From a virus: 28,917 bases of DNA. The stretch spans positions 1-28,917 of IMG/VR virus record IMGVR_UViG_3300030118_001093; one strand, written 5' to 3'. This document shows positions 1-8,022 of the stretch, in pieces; positions within the stretch are counted from its first letter, which is position 1, and each line of letters starts with the position of its first letter. A program made the translations under genes and the position numbers. The notes under the pieces were generated by a model, which was given only the letters and a program-made list of their open reading frames with translations, was not told the origin of the DNA and did not search any database.

Positions 1-1
1 C

Positions 2-631
2 AATTTACCTGCTGTTCAAGTATGGGTTAGAAAAGAATATTTACGTGATCATGAAGACGGACATGGCAAGTTTGTAAAAGGTATATGGGTTTCTTGTAAA
101 TCTTTGCCCGGTAGAGCTTTTTATTTTGAAACATATTTACCAGAATACGGTGCTATGTTTGACAAGCTACCAATAAGTGCTTTTGTTAGTGAGCCAAAAA
201 CTCCAGAGCCAGACTTAGATTTGTATAATTTACAGTTTTGGAATTGCATGGATTACAATGTAACCTGCATACAAAAGCAGTTTATAGGATCAATGACATA
301 TGAAATATATACGAGAGATGCAGGCAGTCTCAAAGGCAGTTATATAGCTACATTAGATAATTATCATGGTGACATAGATACAGTTGATTTTAGTACAAGC
401 GAAACGCCACAAGAGCATAAGTCACATAATTTGTTAGAACTAGAAAATGGTCAGTTTTGTTTGTATCCAAACAATAGAACAAGAATATACGATAATAGTT
501 TAACACCAGATAAACCTTTAACACCCGACTTTTTGGTTAGCACAGATTATTATCAAGTTGAAAACGAGGGTAAGTTAGATAGATTTGGTGACAGTGATGA
601 GTATTTTTATAAAACCAAGAAAGAAAAGTAA
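2..631 (+). CDS. Conserved marine-phage virion protein, 5' end cut by the window edge
   Basis: The frame is open from base 2 without a stop, so the gene begins left of the window; the TTG at 104 is not a credible start because coding sequence of the same character (reading NLPAVQVWVRK) continues upstream. At least 209 residues remain. I recognise the type (segments such as ETYLPEYGAMFDKLPISAF, EHKSHNLLELENGQF and PNNRTRIYDNSLTPD) as a conserved protein of marine podoviruses placed near the head-tail genes, but I know of no assigned function. The absence of membrane segments and its place beside the adaptor fit a virion or assembly role. It shares a TAATG stop-start overlap with the next gene. 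The family assignment rests on memory and the function is unknown. Confidence 0.7.
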   Translation, partial: NLPAVQVWVRKEYLRDHEDGHGKFVKGIWVSCKSLPGRAFYFETYLPEYGAMFDKLPISAFVSEPKTPEPDLDLYNLQFWNCMDYNVTCIQKQFIGSMTYEIYTRDAGSLKGSYIATLDNYHGDIDTVDFSTSETPQEHKSHNLLELENGQFCLYPNNRTRIYDNSLTPDKPLTPDFLVSTDYYQVENEGKLDRFGDSDEYFYKTKKEK

Positions 632-1152
632 TGCCCTACTCAGTTGGTAAATATGCATACGGTATATGTGACAAGACAGGATTTAAATATCCTTTAAGAG
701 AACTAATACCAGAGATTAGAAATGGTGCTAAAACTGGTATGATGGTCGGGTATGATGTTGTTGATCCGGATCACCCTCAGAACCATTTAGGTAAATTTAA
801 AACTGATGATAGTCAATCATTACTTAACGCAAGACCGGATAGAATAGAGCCTGCAACAGAGAGGCTATTACTAATAGATCCTTTTACAACCGCTGCTGCA
901 GATAGCGGTAGTACTGTAGTTACTGTTACAGAAAAAGATCATGGAAGGTCTACATCAGACACAGTCAGATTTAGAAACTGTGTGGGATTTGATGGTTTAA
1001 CAGCGGCTAACTTTAATTTGGCTACAGGATATGTTATAACTAAATTAACAGACGATACATATACTATTACTGTTGCTGCATCTTCTACCACCGGCTTAAT
1101 AAAAGGTGGTGGCGTTCATGTTACAGTAGGACCGGTTACTTTGGAGGCTTAG
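631..1152 (+). CDS. Conserved phage virion-associated protein
   Basis: 173 residues; the start overlaps the previous stop (TAATG). The N-terminal third, with CDKTGFKYPLRELIPE followed by a glycine/lysine loop and DPDHPQNHLG, matches a short module I recall from many marine podoviruses, where the front segment often carries a CxxC-type zinc-ribbon-like pair. Here only one cysteine is in that place (CDKTG), so metal binding is doubtful. The C-terminal half (about residues 85-170) is threonine- and valine-rich and looks like a beta-rich repeat domain similar to those in phage surface or neck proteins. It sits directly before the head-tail adaptor, so a neck or tail-joining role is plausible. This is inference from neighbours; no enzymatic motif is visible. 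Confidence 0.65.
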   Translation: MPYSVGKYAYGICDKTGFKYPLRELIPEIRNGAKTGMMVGYDVVDPDHPQNHLGKFKTDDSQSLLNARPDRIEPATERLLLIDPFTTAAADSGSTVVTVTEKDHGRSTSDTVRFRNCVGFDGLTAANFNLATGYVITKLTDDTYTITVAASSTTGLIKGGGVHVTVGPVTLEA

Positions 1153-1800
1153 ATGAGCTTTACATTTGCACAGCTAAAAACAGCAATACAGGATTATACA
1201 GATAATTCTGAAACGACATTTGTAAGTCATCTATCAGACTTTATAAAAGCAGCAGAAGAAAGAATATTTAAGAATGTTGATTTAGAGATATTTAGAAAGA
1301 ATGTTACATCAGCATTATCAACAAGTGATAAGTTTTTAACTATACCAACAGACTATTTAGCATCTTTTTCTTTACAGATCACAACAGCAGGTAGTGAGTC
1401 TTTTCTGTTACAAAAAGATGTAAACTTCATACAAGAAGCATACGATGCTTCATCCTCCACAGCAAAGCCAAGATACTATGCACAGTTTGATGCAAATAAT
1501 TTTATCGTTGGCCCTACCCCAAACTCAAATTATGCAATAGAATTACATTACTATTACAGACCAACCAGCTTAACTGCTGGTTCTGATAGTGGTACAACAT
1601 GGTTAAGCACTAATGCCCCTTTTGCTTTATTATTCGGATCATTAGTGGATGCATATTTATTTATGAAAGGTGAGCCTGATTTGATACAACAATATGAGAA
1701 AAGATTTATGGATCAATTAACAAGACTTAAAGATTACGGAGAAGCAAGAGAAAATACTGATGCGTATTCTGAGGGTTTACCTAGAGCGCAAAGGACATAG
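1153..1800 (+). CDS. Head-tail adaptor protein (SU10-type adaptor family)
   Basis: 215 residues starting at an ATG immediately after the previous stop (TAG-ATG). It has the usual size and layout of the SU10-type adaptor family: an N-terminal helical part (FAQLKTAIQDYTDNSE, then FIKAAEERIFKNVDLEIFRK), a beta segment with TIPTDYLASFSLQI, a short hairpin ending in ELHYYYRPTSLT, and a long C-terminal helical part (APFALLFGSLVDAYLFMKGEP, then the YEKRFMDQL stretch). Adaptors form a ring under the portal and connect head to tail. The flanking virion genes agree with this. Alternatives would be another head-completion protein of the same fold class. The function comes from family resemblance and no direct interaction can be read from the sequence. 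Confidence 0.8.
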   Translation: MSFTFAQLKTAIQDYTDNSETTFVSHLSDFIKAAEERIFKNVDLEIFRKNVTSALSTSDKFLTIPTDYLASFSLQITTAGSESFLLQKDVNFIQEAYDASSSTAKPRYYAQFDANNFIVGPTPNSNYAIELHYYYRPTSLTAGSDSGTTWLSTNAPFALLFGSLVDAYLFMKGEPDLIQQYEKRFMDQLTRLKDYGEARENTDAYSEGLPRAQRT

Positions 1801-1809
1801 GAGTAGAAT

Positions 1810-2283
1810 ATGGCAACAGCAAACGCAGCAACCACCTTTTTAGAAAATAGAATTTTAAGTTTTATTTTTAAAAATAATGCGGCATCTTTTACCACACCCG
1901 GCAATGATATTTTTGTTGGGTTAGCAACAGCAGTATCAAATTTTAATGACTCAACAGGTGAGTCTGGAGATCCTGTTATAACAGAAGCAACCTTTGGTGC
2001 ATATGCAAGAAAAAGAGTCAATCATGCTGATTGGACACTAACAGCAGAATCTGCTGATACACAAACTTGCAAAAATACAAGCGCTATAGAATATCTTGAA
2101 TGCACAAGTGGCAGCAATACAATAACACATATTTTTATAGCAACTGATGAAACTGCTAGTTTAGATGTTGTTGGGTCTGGTGGTAACGTATTATTTATAG
2201 GTGCGTTAGATGCATCTAAAACAATATCAACAGGTGATATATTTAGGATTAATGCAAATAATTTAACAATAGAGTTAAAATAA
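1810..2283 (+). CDS. Gp80-like phage virion protein
   Basis: 157 residues, preceded by a GGAG ribosome binding site (in cataggagtagaat). The order of motifs, an N-terminal helix (FLENRILSFIF), a strand with DIFVGLATA, the segment EATFGAYARKRV and a C-terminal beta-rich part with IFIATDE and VLFIGALD, fits the widespread small phage proteins often labelled Gp80-like or tail fibre protein. These are believed to be structural, possibly tail- or capsid-surface components, but the exact role varies between annotations. It lies between the adaptor and the first fibre gene and overlaps the latter by TAATG. No signal peptide or catalytic motif is visible. I am fairly sure of the family and unsure of the position in the virion. 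Confidence 0.65.
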   Translation: MATANAATTFLENRILSFIFKNNAASFTTPGNDIFVGLATAVSNFNDSTGESGDPVITEATFGAYARKRVNHADWTLTAESADTQTCKNTSAIEYLECTSGSNTITHIFIATDETASLDVVGSGGNVLFIGALDASKTISTGDIFRINANNLTIELK

Positions 2284-3959
2284 TGGCTTTTGTAATAAAC
2301 GACAGAGTAAAAGAAACAACCATTACTACAGGCACTGGTACAATTTCACTAGCTGGTGCGGTTACTGGTTTTGAAACTTTTGGTACTGGTATTGGTAATT
2401 CTAATACAACATATTACGCCATAACCCTACCCGGAACCGCTGAGTTTGAGGTTGGTCTAGGTACGCTTAGTAGTGATTCTAGCACCATAGCCAGAACTAC
2501 AATTATTAGTAGCTCAAACAGTGATAGTGCAGTTGATTTTAGCGCTGGAACAAAAACAATTTTTTGTACAATACCAGCATCTAAGTCAGTCCTTTTGAGT
2601 GACGTTGGGGCTTCTACTTTAGATTTAAGCTCTGCTAATACACATGCAGGTCGATATGGGAGTTCATCAGCACCTATAGAATTTACGGTTACAGTGGCAG
2701 CTAAAACAGCGGCTCATCCTTATTATGGAGATGGCAGCTCTAATGCCTACTTTATAAATGGTGTTGAGTCACCTGCTTTAACATTACATGGTGTTGACAA
2801 TGTAACATCTAATTCAGAATATTATTACAGGTTTACTCTTAGCTCAAGTGATATGTCAAGTCATCCATTTAGACTTTATCTGGATGCAGATAAGACTACA
2901 GCATATACAACTGGAGTAACAACAACTAGTACATATTTACAAATAGCAGTAAATGAGGACACACCTAATATACTTTATTATCAATGTTCTTCTCATGGAT
3001 ACATGGGTAACTATGCAATTACATTAGGATCTAATAAAATAAATCATACTGAAGCTCTGATAAGTTTTCCAACTACAACTGGAACACTTGTAGGAACAGG
3101 TGATACAGGTTCAGTAACTAATGATATGTTAGCAGGAAGTATTGCTTCATCTAAACTAGCAGGGAGTATTGCAGATAGTAAACTTAGCACAATAAGTACG
3201 GCAGATAAGGTATCAGGTGCAGCTATTCAAATAGATGGAGCAACAGACGGAACATCTATTACTATTGCAGATTCAGATAAGTTTTTAATAGATGATGGTG
3301 GCACTACAAAATATGTAAATGCTTCTCAGGTAAACACATATACAAGTGCTAACGCTACTGATGCAGTAAATGCAGCACATGTTTTAGTAACTGATAATGA
3401 AAGCGCAAATGAAGAAAACTTAATCACATTTGTAGAGGATGCTACATCTAGCACTGGAAATGTTGGTTTAGAAATGGATGGTGATTTAACTTACAATCCA
3501 AGCACTGGTACAGTTTCAGCTACAGTTTTTAAAGGTAATATAGATGCAGTTGATGGTGACTTTGATGGTACATTAGAAGCAGATGCGATGACATTAAACG
3601 GCACAGCAATTACAACAACTGCCACCTTATCAACTGGTATATCTAATGGCAATGTATTAGTTGCAACAAGTGGTGTTGCGGATAATGACTTTTTAAGAGT
3701 TGATGGTACATCAATAGAAGGCAGAAGTGCATCTGAAGTATTAAGTGATATTGGTGGTCAAGCCTCCTTAACATTTGGTATATCAAATACTAATGCAGTT
3801 AAGATAGATTCCTCTAGTGTAGCAGATGATGAGTTTGCAAGATTTACTGCAAATGGTTTAGAAAGCAGAAGTGCCTCTGAAGTATTGTCTGATATAGGTG
3901 CAACGTCTGCTTCGGCAGCAGCAGATGAGGCAACGGCTTTAGCAATAGCGTTAGGATAA
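2283..3959 (+). CDS. Tail fibre protein with an embedded cupredoxin-like domain
   Basis: 558 residues. The first 110 residues (MAFVINDRVKETTITTGTGT, GAVTGFETF, FCTIPASKSVLLSD) are a fibre N-terminal module common in marine phages. Residues about 125-250 form a beta domain with the ligand pattern of a type 1 copper site: H194 (SHPFRLYLD) and C235-x2-H238-x2-M241 (YYQCSSHGYMGN). Next come short helical repeats (LAGSIASSKLAGSIADSKL), then beta-shaft sequence, and finally two near-identical units of about 40 residues ending in SASEVLSDIG. No cleavage or lyase motif is visible. Fibre function is supported by composition and by the surrounding adhesin genes. Copper binding is a prediction from the ligand set; the same domain could have kept the fold and the residues only as a scaffold. 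Confidence 0.8.
   Translation: MAFVINDRVKETTITTGTGTISLAGAVTGFETFGTGIGNSNTTYYAITLPGTAEFEVGLGTLSSDSSTIARTTIISSSNSDSAVDFSAGTKTIFCTIPASKSVLLSDVGASTLDLSSANTHAGRYGSSSAPIEFTVTVAAKTAAHPYYGDGSSNAYFINGVESPALTLHGVDNVTSNSEYYYRFTLSSSDMSSHPFRLYLDADKTTAYTTGVTTTSTYLQIAVNEDTPNILYYQCSSHGYMGNYAITLGSNKINHTEALISFPTTTGTLVGTGDTGSVTNDMLAGSIASSKLAGSIADSKLSTISTADKVSGAAIQIDGATDGTSITIADSDKFLIDDGGTTKYVNASQVNTYTSANATDAVNAAHVLVTDNESANEENLITFVEDATSSTGNVGLEMDGDLTYNPSTGTVSATVFKGNIDAVDGDFDGTLEADAMTLNGTAITTTATLSTGISNGNVLVATSGVADNDFLRVDGTSIEGRSASEVLSDIGGQASLTFGISNTNAVKIDSSSVADDEFARFTANGLESRSASEVLSDIGATSASAAADEATALAIALG
3636..3899 (+). repeat. Tandem repeat in the fibre C-terminus (about 48-codon period)
   Basis: Two successive units start with GISN and end with RSASEVLSDIG (40 and 41 residues). 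The nucleotide copies are offset by 141-144 bases: AGAAGTGC recurs at 3723 and 3867. The ends are almost identical while the middles differ (DNDFLRVDG against DDEFARFTA), as expected for diverging shaft repeats of a trimeric fibre. Confidence 0.75.
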
Positions 3960-3963
3960 TAAC

Positions 3964-4323
3964 ATGGCAAATACATTTAAAGTAGTTACAGCACAAGGGA
4001 TAACAACTGAAGATCAAATATATGTTGCAGGTGGTTCGATTGTTGCAACAATAGTTTTAGGAATTATGGTTGCTAACACAACGACAAGCCAAGTCACTGT
4101 ATCAGTAAAACTTGTATCAGATACAGCCAGCAGAACACATAGTGGAACTAATAGTGGTGCTAATAACACAGTTCATTTAATTAAAGATGCACCAGTGCCT
4201 GTAGGTTCATCTCTTGAATTACTAGCTGGTAACAAGGTTGTATTAGAGGACACTGACGAACTTACATTCGCTGCATCAGGAGCATCTGATATAACTATAT
4301 CAATAATGGAGATAACAGCTTAA
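3964..4323 (+). CDS. Small beta-rich virion protein, paralogue of the protein at 13895-14305
   Basis: 119 residues. Begins MANTFKVVTAQG, with strand-like hydrophobic alternations, a central VHLIKDAPVPVGSSLELL and a C-terminal VVLEDTDELTF followed by ITISIMEIT. I recognise this as a conserved small protein found beside fibre and nozzle genes in marine phages. The same plan (a KD turn, a small-residue/SSLEL or TSVELL strand, then a VL/IL-x-GE/DE strand) recurs in the gene at 13895, so the two look like diverged paralogues. It lacks enzymatic motifs, and a virion decoration, fibre-attachment or collar role is possible. It overlaps the next fibre gene by TAATG. Function is not established. Confidence 0.65.
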   Translation: MANTFKVVTAQGITTEDQIYVAGGSIVATIVLGIMVANTTTSQVTVSVKLVSDTASRTHSGTNSGANNTVHLIKDAPVPVGSSLELLAGNKVVLEDTDELTFAASGASDITISIMEITA

Positions 4324-5342
4324 TGCCATATATAGGTAACACAGCAGCAAATAGATTTGTAGCATCTAAAGCAGCATCTGTATTTTCAGGTAATGGATCT
4401 AATCAAAACTTTACCCTAGATCATTCAGTAGGTTCAGATGAAGATATACTTGTATCTGTAGATGGTGTTATCCAAGAACCCTCCGTAGCTTATTCAGTAA
4501 GCAACGGAACTACACTTACATTTACTGCTCCACCATCAAATAACTCAGGTAATAACATCTTTGTATATTACTTGTTTAGGACAGTGGGTACAGTAAGTCA
4601 TCCAAATAATGGTGCATTAAGTGCGTCAACAGGTACATTTAGTGGCGCAATTACAGGCGGTGGTACATTTACACCCGGAGGCAATATAGTTATACCTGAT
4701 GCAGGTAATATTGGTAGTGCAAGTGATACAGATGCTATTTCTATATCAAGTGGCGGTGTTGTTAATTTTACTCAATCACCTACAGGTGGTCCTTTAGTAA
4801 AATTAGTAGACCAAGCTATAAGTACATCTGATGGTACATTTGTTGTTAACAATTCTTTTATAAACAGCACATATGATAGCTATCTTTTTTTGTATGAAAT
4901 ACATACCTCAACAGAAGATGAAAGGCAATTACAAGTTAAATTTTATTTAACAACAACTGCAAGTGGTGATGCTGGAAGCATAATATCAGGTAATCATCAT
5001 TCTTATGGAAACTCTCAATTAGGCATGAACTCAAGCACAGCCGCATATAGATCGCAAAATTACACTAGTTCTTATGGAGTTATAGGAACTGATGAAATAG
5101 GAAATACTACTGGAGAGGGAGGAGCTTTTCATGGTATTTTACAAAATGTAAATACTACAGATGCCCCTGTTGCATTTAATGGTCAGGGTAGTTTTTCTGA
5201 TGAAGATGCTAATCATAAAGCATTTACTTTTCATGTTGGTATGGACCCCGGAACTTATAGTGCTTACTATTGTAGAGGTATATTATTTCAACTTAGTGGT
5301 GGTCAACACACTGGTAAATTTAAATTATATGGATTTAATTAA
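4323..5342 (+). CDS. Tail fibre/receptor-binding protein, cassette 1
   Basis: 339 residues. The N-terminus (MPYIGNTAANRFVASKAASV, then FTLDHSVGSDEDILVSVDGV and FTAPPSNNSGNNIFVYYL) is a virion-attachment module shared by many marine phage fibres. Residues about 100-160 are a glycine/threonine-rich shaft. The last 180 residues are a compact C-terminal domain ending GKFKLYGFN, which resembles the end of the protein at 5649 (GIFKLYGIV). It is followed by its own small chaperone gene, and this pair is repeated immediately downstream. The C-terminal domain is likely the receptor-binding tip. Host receptor cannot be read from the sequence. No S74 motif is present in this fibre, which fits its need for a separate chaperone. 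Confidence 0.8.
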   Translation: MPYIGNTAANRFVASKAASVFSGNGSNQNFTLDHSVGSDEDILVSVDGVIQEPSVAYSVSNGTTLTFTAPPSNNSGNNIFVYYLFRTVGTVSHPNNGALSASTGTFSGAITGGGTFTPGGNIVIPDAGNIGSASDTDAISISSGGVVNFTQSPTGGPLVKLVDQAISTSDGTFVVNNSFINSTYDSYLFLYEIHTSTEDERQLQVKFYLTTTASGDAGSIISGNHHSYGNSQLGMNSSTAAYRSQNYTSSYGVIGTDEIGNTTGEGGAFHGILQNVNTTDAPVAFNGQGSFSDEDANHKAFTFHVGMDPGTYSAYYCRGILFQLSGGQHTGKFKLYGFN

Positions 5343-5351
5343 GGATACAAT

Positions 5352-5645
5352 ATGGCTAGATATCATCAATTAGCAGGTGGCGGAAAACAAAAATTTACAG
5401 CAGAAGAAGAAAAAATAAAAGATGCTGAAGAAAAGGCATGGTTAGATGGCAAAGCAGAAAGACATTTATTAAAATTAAGATCTGCAAGAAATGAATTACT
5501 TGCTGAAACAGATTATATGGCATTAGGTGATGTAACAATGAGCGATGCTTGGAAAAAATATAGGCAAGAATTAAGAGATATAACAAAAACCTTTAAGTCA
5601 ATGAAAGACAAAGATTTTAAGTTTCCTGAGAAACCAACGGAGTAA
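5352..5645 (+). CDS. Tail fibre assembly chaperone, cassette 1 (Phage_tail_APC-like)
   Basis: 97 residues. The C-terminal half has the hallmark pattern of phage tail assembly chaperones: L42-R-x2-R-N47-x-L-L50, then TDY (53-55), a tryptophan at 67 and YRQELRDITK (70-79), ending in a proline-rich FKFPEKPTE. The first 40 residues are a charged, probably helical segment (AEEEKIKDAEEKAWLDGKAE). Such proteins help fold or trimerise the fibre encoded just upstream. A second copy lies at 6266-6565, with the same C-terminal motif (YRQELRDIT, then FKFPDKPTE). The terminal codons ACG-GAG-TAA supply a GGAG ribosome binding site for the next fibre gene. Confidence 0.8.
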   Translation: MARYHQLAGGGKQKFTAEEEKIKDAEEKAWLDGKAERHLLKLRSARNELLAETDYMALGDVTMSDAWKKYRQELRDITKTFKSMKDKDFKFPEKPTE

Positions 5646-5648
5646 CGG

Positions 5649-6266
5649 ATGGCATTAACAAAAGTACAAGCAGAGGGCATAAACTTAGCAGATACATTTG
5701 CATTTAGTGGCTCTGTGACAGGTGCAGGCACAAGAAAACTTCTTAGAACAATAACTATTTCAAGTAATACTGCTACCGTTGATTTTGTTAATGGTAGTAA
5801 TGGTGTTGTTTTAGATAGCACTTACCCAAGATATCAAATTACAATAGATGCTTTTGTCCCAGAAACTAATGGTAAACATATTCGTGTTTTAGTAAGTTCC
5901 GATACAGGTTCATCTTATTATGGAAATAGCCAATATAATTGTATAACTCATAGGTCATACACAAATACTTCAACGACAGCGACAGATGTAAATTATTTTA
6001 ATGATTTTGCTGGATACAATTATCATGGAATAAGTAACACTGCTAATAAAGGTGGTGGTCATGGTACATTGACGTTTCACAATTTAGGAGGAGCAAGACG
6101 AACTGTCATACATGGTGACTTTTGGGCGTTTGGCGATACTTATTATATAATGACTCAATCTTTGGGTGCATATGAATCAAATTCAGTTACTATTGATGCA
6201 ATAAGAATAAAAGCCACATCTGATGATATAGCTAGTGGAATCTTTAAATTATATGGTATTGTATAA
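5649..6266 (+). CDS. Short fibre/receptor-binding tip protein, cassette 2
   Basis: 205 residues, with start supported by GGAG nine bases upstream, inside the previous gene's stop region. The N-terminal stretch MALTKVQAEGINLADTFAFS is the short attachment module found in many phage tip proteins. The rest is beta-rich, with aromatic and glycine-rich loops (SSYYGNSQYN, NYHGISNTANKGGGHGTLTF), and ends GIFKLYGIV, like the C-terminus of the fibre at 4323. It therefore looks like a second receptor-binding tip with a much shorter stem. It overlaps the next chaperone gene by TAATG. The similarity of C-termini suggests duplication followed by divergence, but I cannot align the middles with confidence. 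Confidence 0.75.
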   Translation: MALTKVQAEGINLADTFAFSGSVTGAGTRKLLRTITISSNTATVDFVNGSNGVVLDSTYPRYQITIDAFVPETNGKHIRVLVSSDTGSSYYGNSQYNCITHRSYTNTSTTATDVNYFNDFAGYNYHGISNTANKGGGHGTLTFHNLGGARRTVIHGDFWAFGDTYYIMTQSLGAYESNSVTIDAIRIKATSDDIASGIFKLYGIV

Positions 6267-6565
6267 TGAAAAATAGAATTAAAAATGTAAATGGAATTGA
6301 AATTGAACTTACTGATAAAGAGCAAGAGGAGTTAGAAGCTGAAGAGAAAAAATGGGACAATGGTCAAGCTGAAAGAGATTTAGCTGAATTAAGATTTTTA
6401 CGAAATAACTTATTGACTCAAACAGATTGGACACAATCAAGAGATGTTACTTTATCAAACGATACACAGTGGAAAAATTACAGACAAGAACTAAGAGATA
6501 TAACCAAAAAATTTAAAGCAATTACGGATAAAGATTTTAAATTTCCAGATAAACCAACGGAGTAA
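6266..6565 (+). CDS. Tail fibre assembly chaperone, cassette 2 (Phage_tail_APC-like)
   Basis: 99 residues. Like the gene at 5352 it has a charged N-terminal helical half (TDKEQEELEAEEKKWDNGQA) and a conserved C-terminal half: LRFLRNNLLTQTDW, a tryptophan, YRQELRDITKKFK and FKFPDKPTE. In this copy the TDW motif is canonical, whereas the first copy has TDY. It is most likely the chaperone for the short fibre at 5649. Translationally coupled to it through a TAATG overlap. Again ACG-GAG-TAA at the 3' end provides the ribosome binding site for the next gene, which starts 2 bases after the stop. Confidence 0.8.
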   Translation: MKNRIKNVNGIEIELTDKEQEELEAEEKKWDNGQAERDLAELRFLRNNLLTQTDWTQSRDVTLSNDTQWKNYRQELRDITKKFKAITDKDFKFPDKPTE

Positions 6566-6567
6566 AT

Positions 6568-8022
6568 ATGCCCTACATAGGAGTCAGTCCACAATTTGGA
6601 GTTAGAAGAAAGCACACTTATACTGCTATCGCTGGTCAAACCATTTTTACAGGTGCAGGTTCAGAGGGTGCAACATTAAGTTACACAGATAGTAACTTTG
6701 TTGATGTATATCAAAATGGTGTAAAGTTAGGTGATGCAGACTACACATCTACAAGTGGAACTCAAATAGTATTAACTCAAGCAGCATCAGTTGATGATCT
6801 AGTAGAAATAATAGTTTTTGATGCTTTTAGTGCTGCAGACACTGTAAGCAAAGCAGATGGTGGTACGTTTGATGGAAATGTTACTATGGGTGGTACGCTA
6901 GGAGTTACTGGTGCAGCAACTCTTTCTAGCACACTTGCTGTAACAGGTGATGCTACATTTGATACATCTACATTAAAAGTAGATGCCTCAAATAATCGTG
7001 TGGGCATAGGAACTGCTAGTCCAAGTGTCCCATTAGATATAGGAGATAATGACTCTGGAAGTGCAGGAACCACTGGCATACAAATTCAAAATTCACAAGC
7101 ATTTGCAACAGCATACGATCAAACAAACTCAAACACTTGGGCAGGTATTCAAACAGTAAACCACGATGATACATCTACTCAAACAGGCACGGGACTTATC
7201 TTTGTACATAGGTCATCTGGTTCAGGAATAGCAGCAATTCAAAGCACATCTAGTGCAAGTGATAGGGCTGATATACGATTTATTACAAGAGGTTCTGATG
7301 GCATAAAAGAAAGAATGAGAATTGCTAATAAAGGTTTTCTAAGAGCATCACCAGATAATACTGTTACTAATTCAAGATTAAGTGCTACTACTGCCCATGT
7401 GTTTCATTCACATACAGATGGTTCAATAATGATATTTGCAGAGAACACGCAATCTGATCCTTATGGTATGATGTTTGACTTCTCACAAGCATCACCTGAT
7501 GACAATACAAACTTTTTTATGAAGTTTGAAGATAGCACAGCAGAAAGAGCGCATATATATACAGATGGTGATATGAGAAACCATGATGGTACTTTTTCAC
7601 AATACTCAGATATAAGAATTAAACAAAACATTACAGATGCAAATAGTCAATGGGATGATATAAAAGCCATTAGATTTATAAACTATAAAGCTAAAGATGA
7701 TGTTAGACAGTATGGTGAGGATAAAGCTAAAATTCAACTAGGTGTCATCGCACAAGAAATGGAAAAAATAAGTCCTAAATTAATTAAGGAATATTCACCA
7801 AGTAAAGCAGATGTAAAAAGCTCATCTGAATTTGGAACTCTTTATGAAGAGGGCGATAATATTCCAGATGATAAAACTGTGGGAGATGTAAAAGAAGTAA
7901 AAGATAAGGTAAAGGGAATAGCTTATTCTATACTTTACATGAAAGCAGTAAAGGCGCTTCAAGAAGCAATGACAAGAATAGAAAAGTTAGAAGCAGAAGT
8001 AAAAGCACTAAAAGGTGAATAG
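6568..8022 (+). CDS. Tail fibre with C-terminal Peptidase_S74 intramolecular chaperone
   Basis: 484 residues. Residues 1-85 are an attachment module (VDVYQNGVKLGDADY is typical of fibre necks); 95-160 are glycine/threonine shaft repeats (GTLGVTGAATLSSTLAVTGD); 130-335 are a beta-rich adhesin region with DNRVGIGTASP-like sequence. From about residue 345 comes the S74 domain: YSDIRIKQNI with the predicted catalytic pair S347 and K352, then GVIAQEMEKISP, and a terminal coiled coil (YMKAVKALQEAMTRIEKLEA). In this family the domain trimerises the fibre and then cuts itself off at the serine. If that happens here, the mature fibre ends near residue 346. This explains why no separate chaperone gene follows, in contrast to the two upstream cassettes. 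Confidence 0.88.
   Translation: MPYIGVSPQFGVRRKHTYTAIAGQTIFTGAGSEGATLSYTDSNFVDVYQNGVKLGDADYTSTSGTQIVLTQAASVDDLVEIIVFDAFSAADTVSKADGGTFDGNVTMGGTLGVTGAATLSSTLAVTGDATFDTSTLKVDASNNRVGIGTASPSVPLDIGDNDSGSAGTTGIQIQNSQAFATAYDQTNSNTWAGIQTVNHDDTSTQTGTGLIFVHRSSGSGIAAIQSTSSASDRADIRFITRGSDGIKERMRIANKGFLRASPDNTVTNSRLSATTAHVFHSHTDGSIMIFAENTQSDPYGMMFDFSQASPDDNTNFFMKFEDSTAERAHIYTDGDMRNHDGTFSQYSDIRIKQNITDANSQWDDIKAIRFINYKAKDDVRQYGEDKAKIQLGVIAQEMEKISPKLIKEYSPSKADVKSSSEFGTLYEEGDNIPDDKTVGDVKEVKDKVKGIAYSILYMKAVKALQEAMTRIEKLEAEVKALKGE

Noticed and set aside
104-106. TTG as start of the first gene
   Set aside because: The frame stays open to the window edge with protein-like sequence, so the true start is outside.
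5161-5373. 70-residue frame overlapping the end of the fibre gene at 4323
   Set aside because: Leucine/valine/isoleucine-rich shadow of AT-rich coding sequence, no ribosome binding site, and the known fibre and chaperone frames explain the region.
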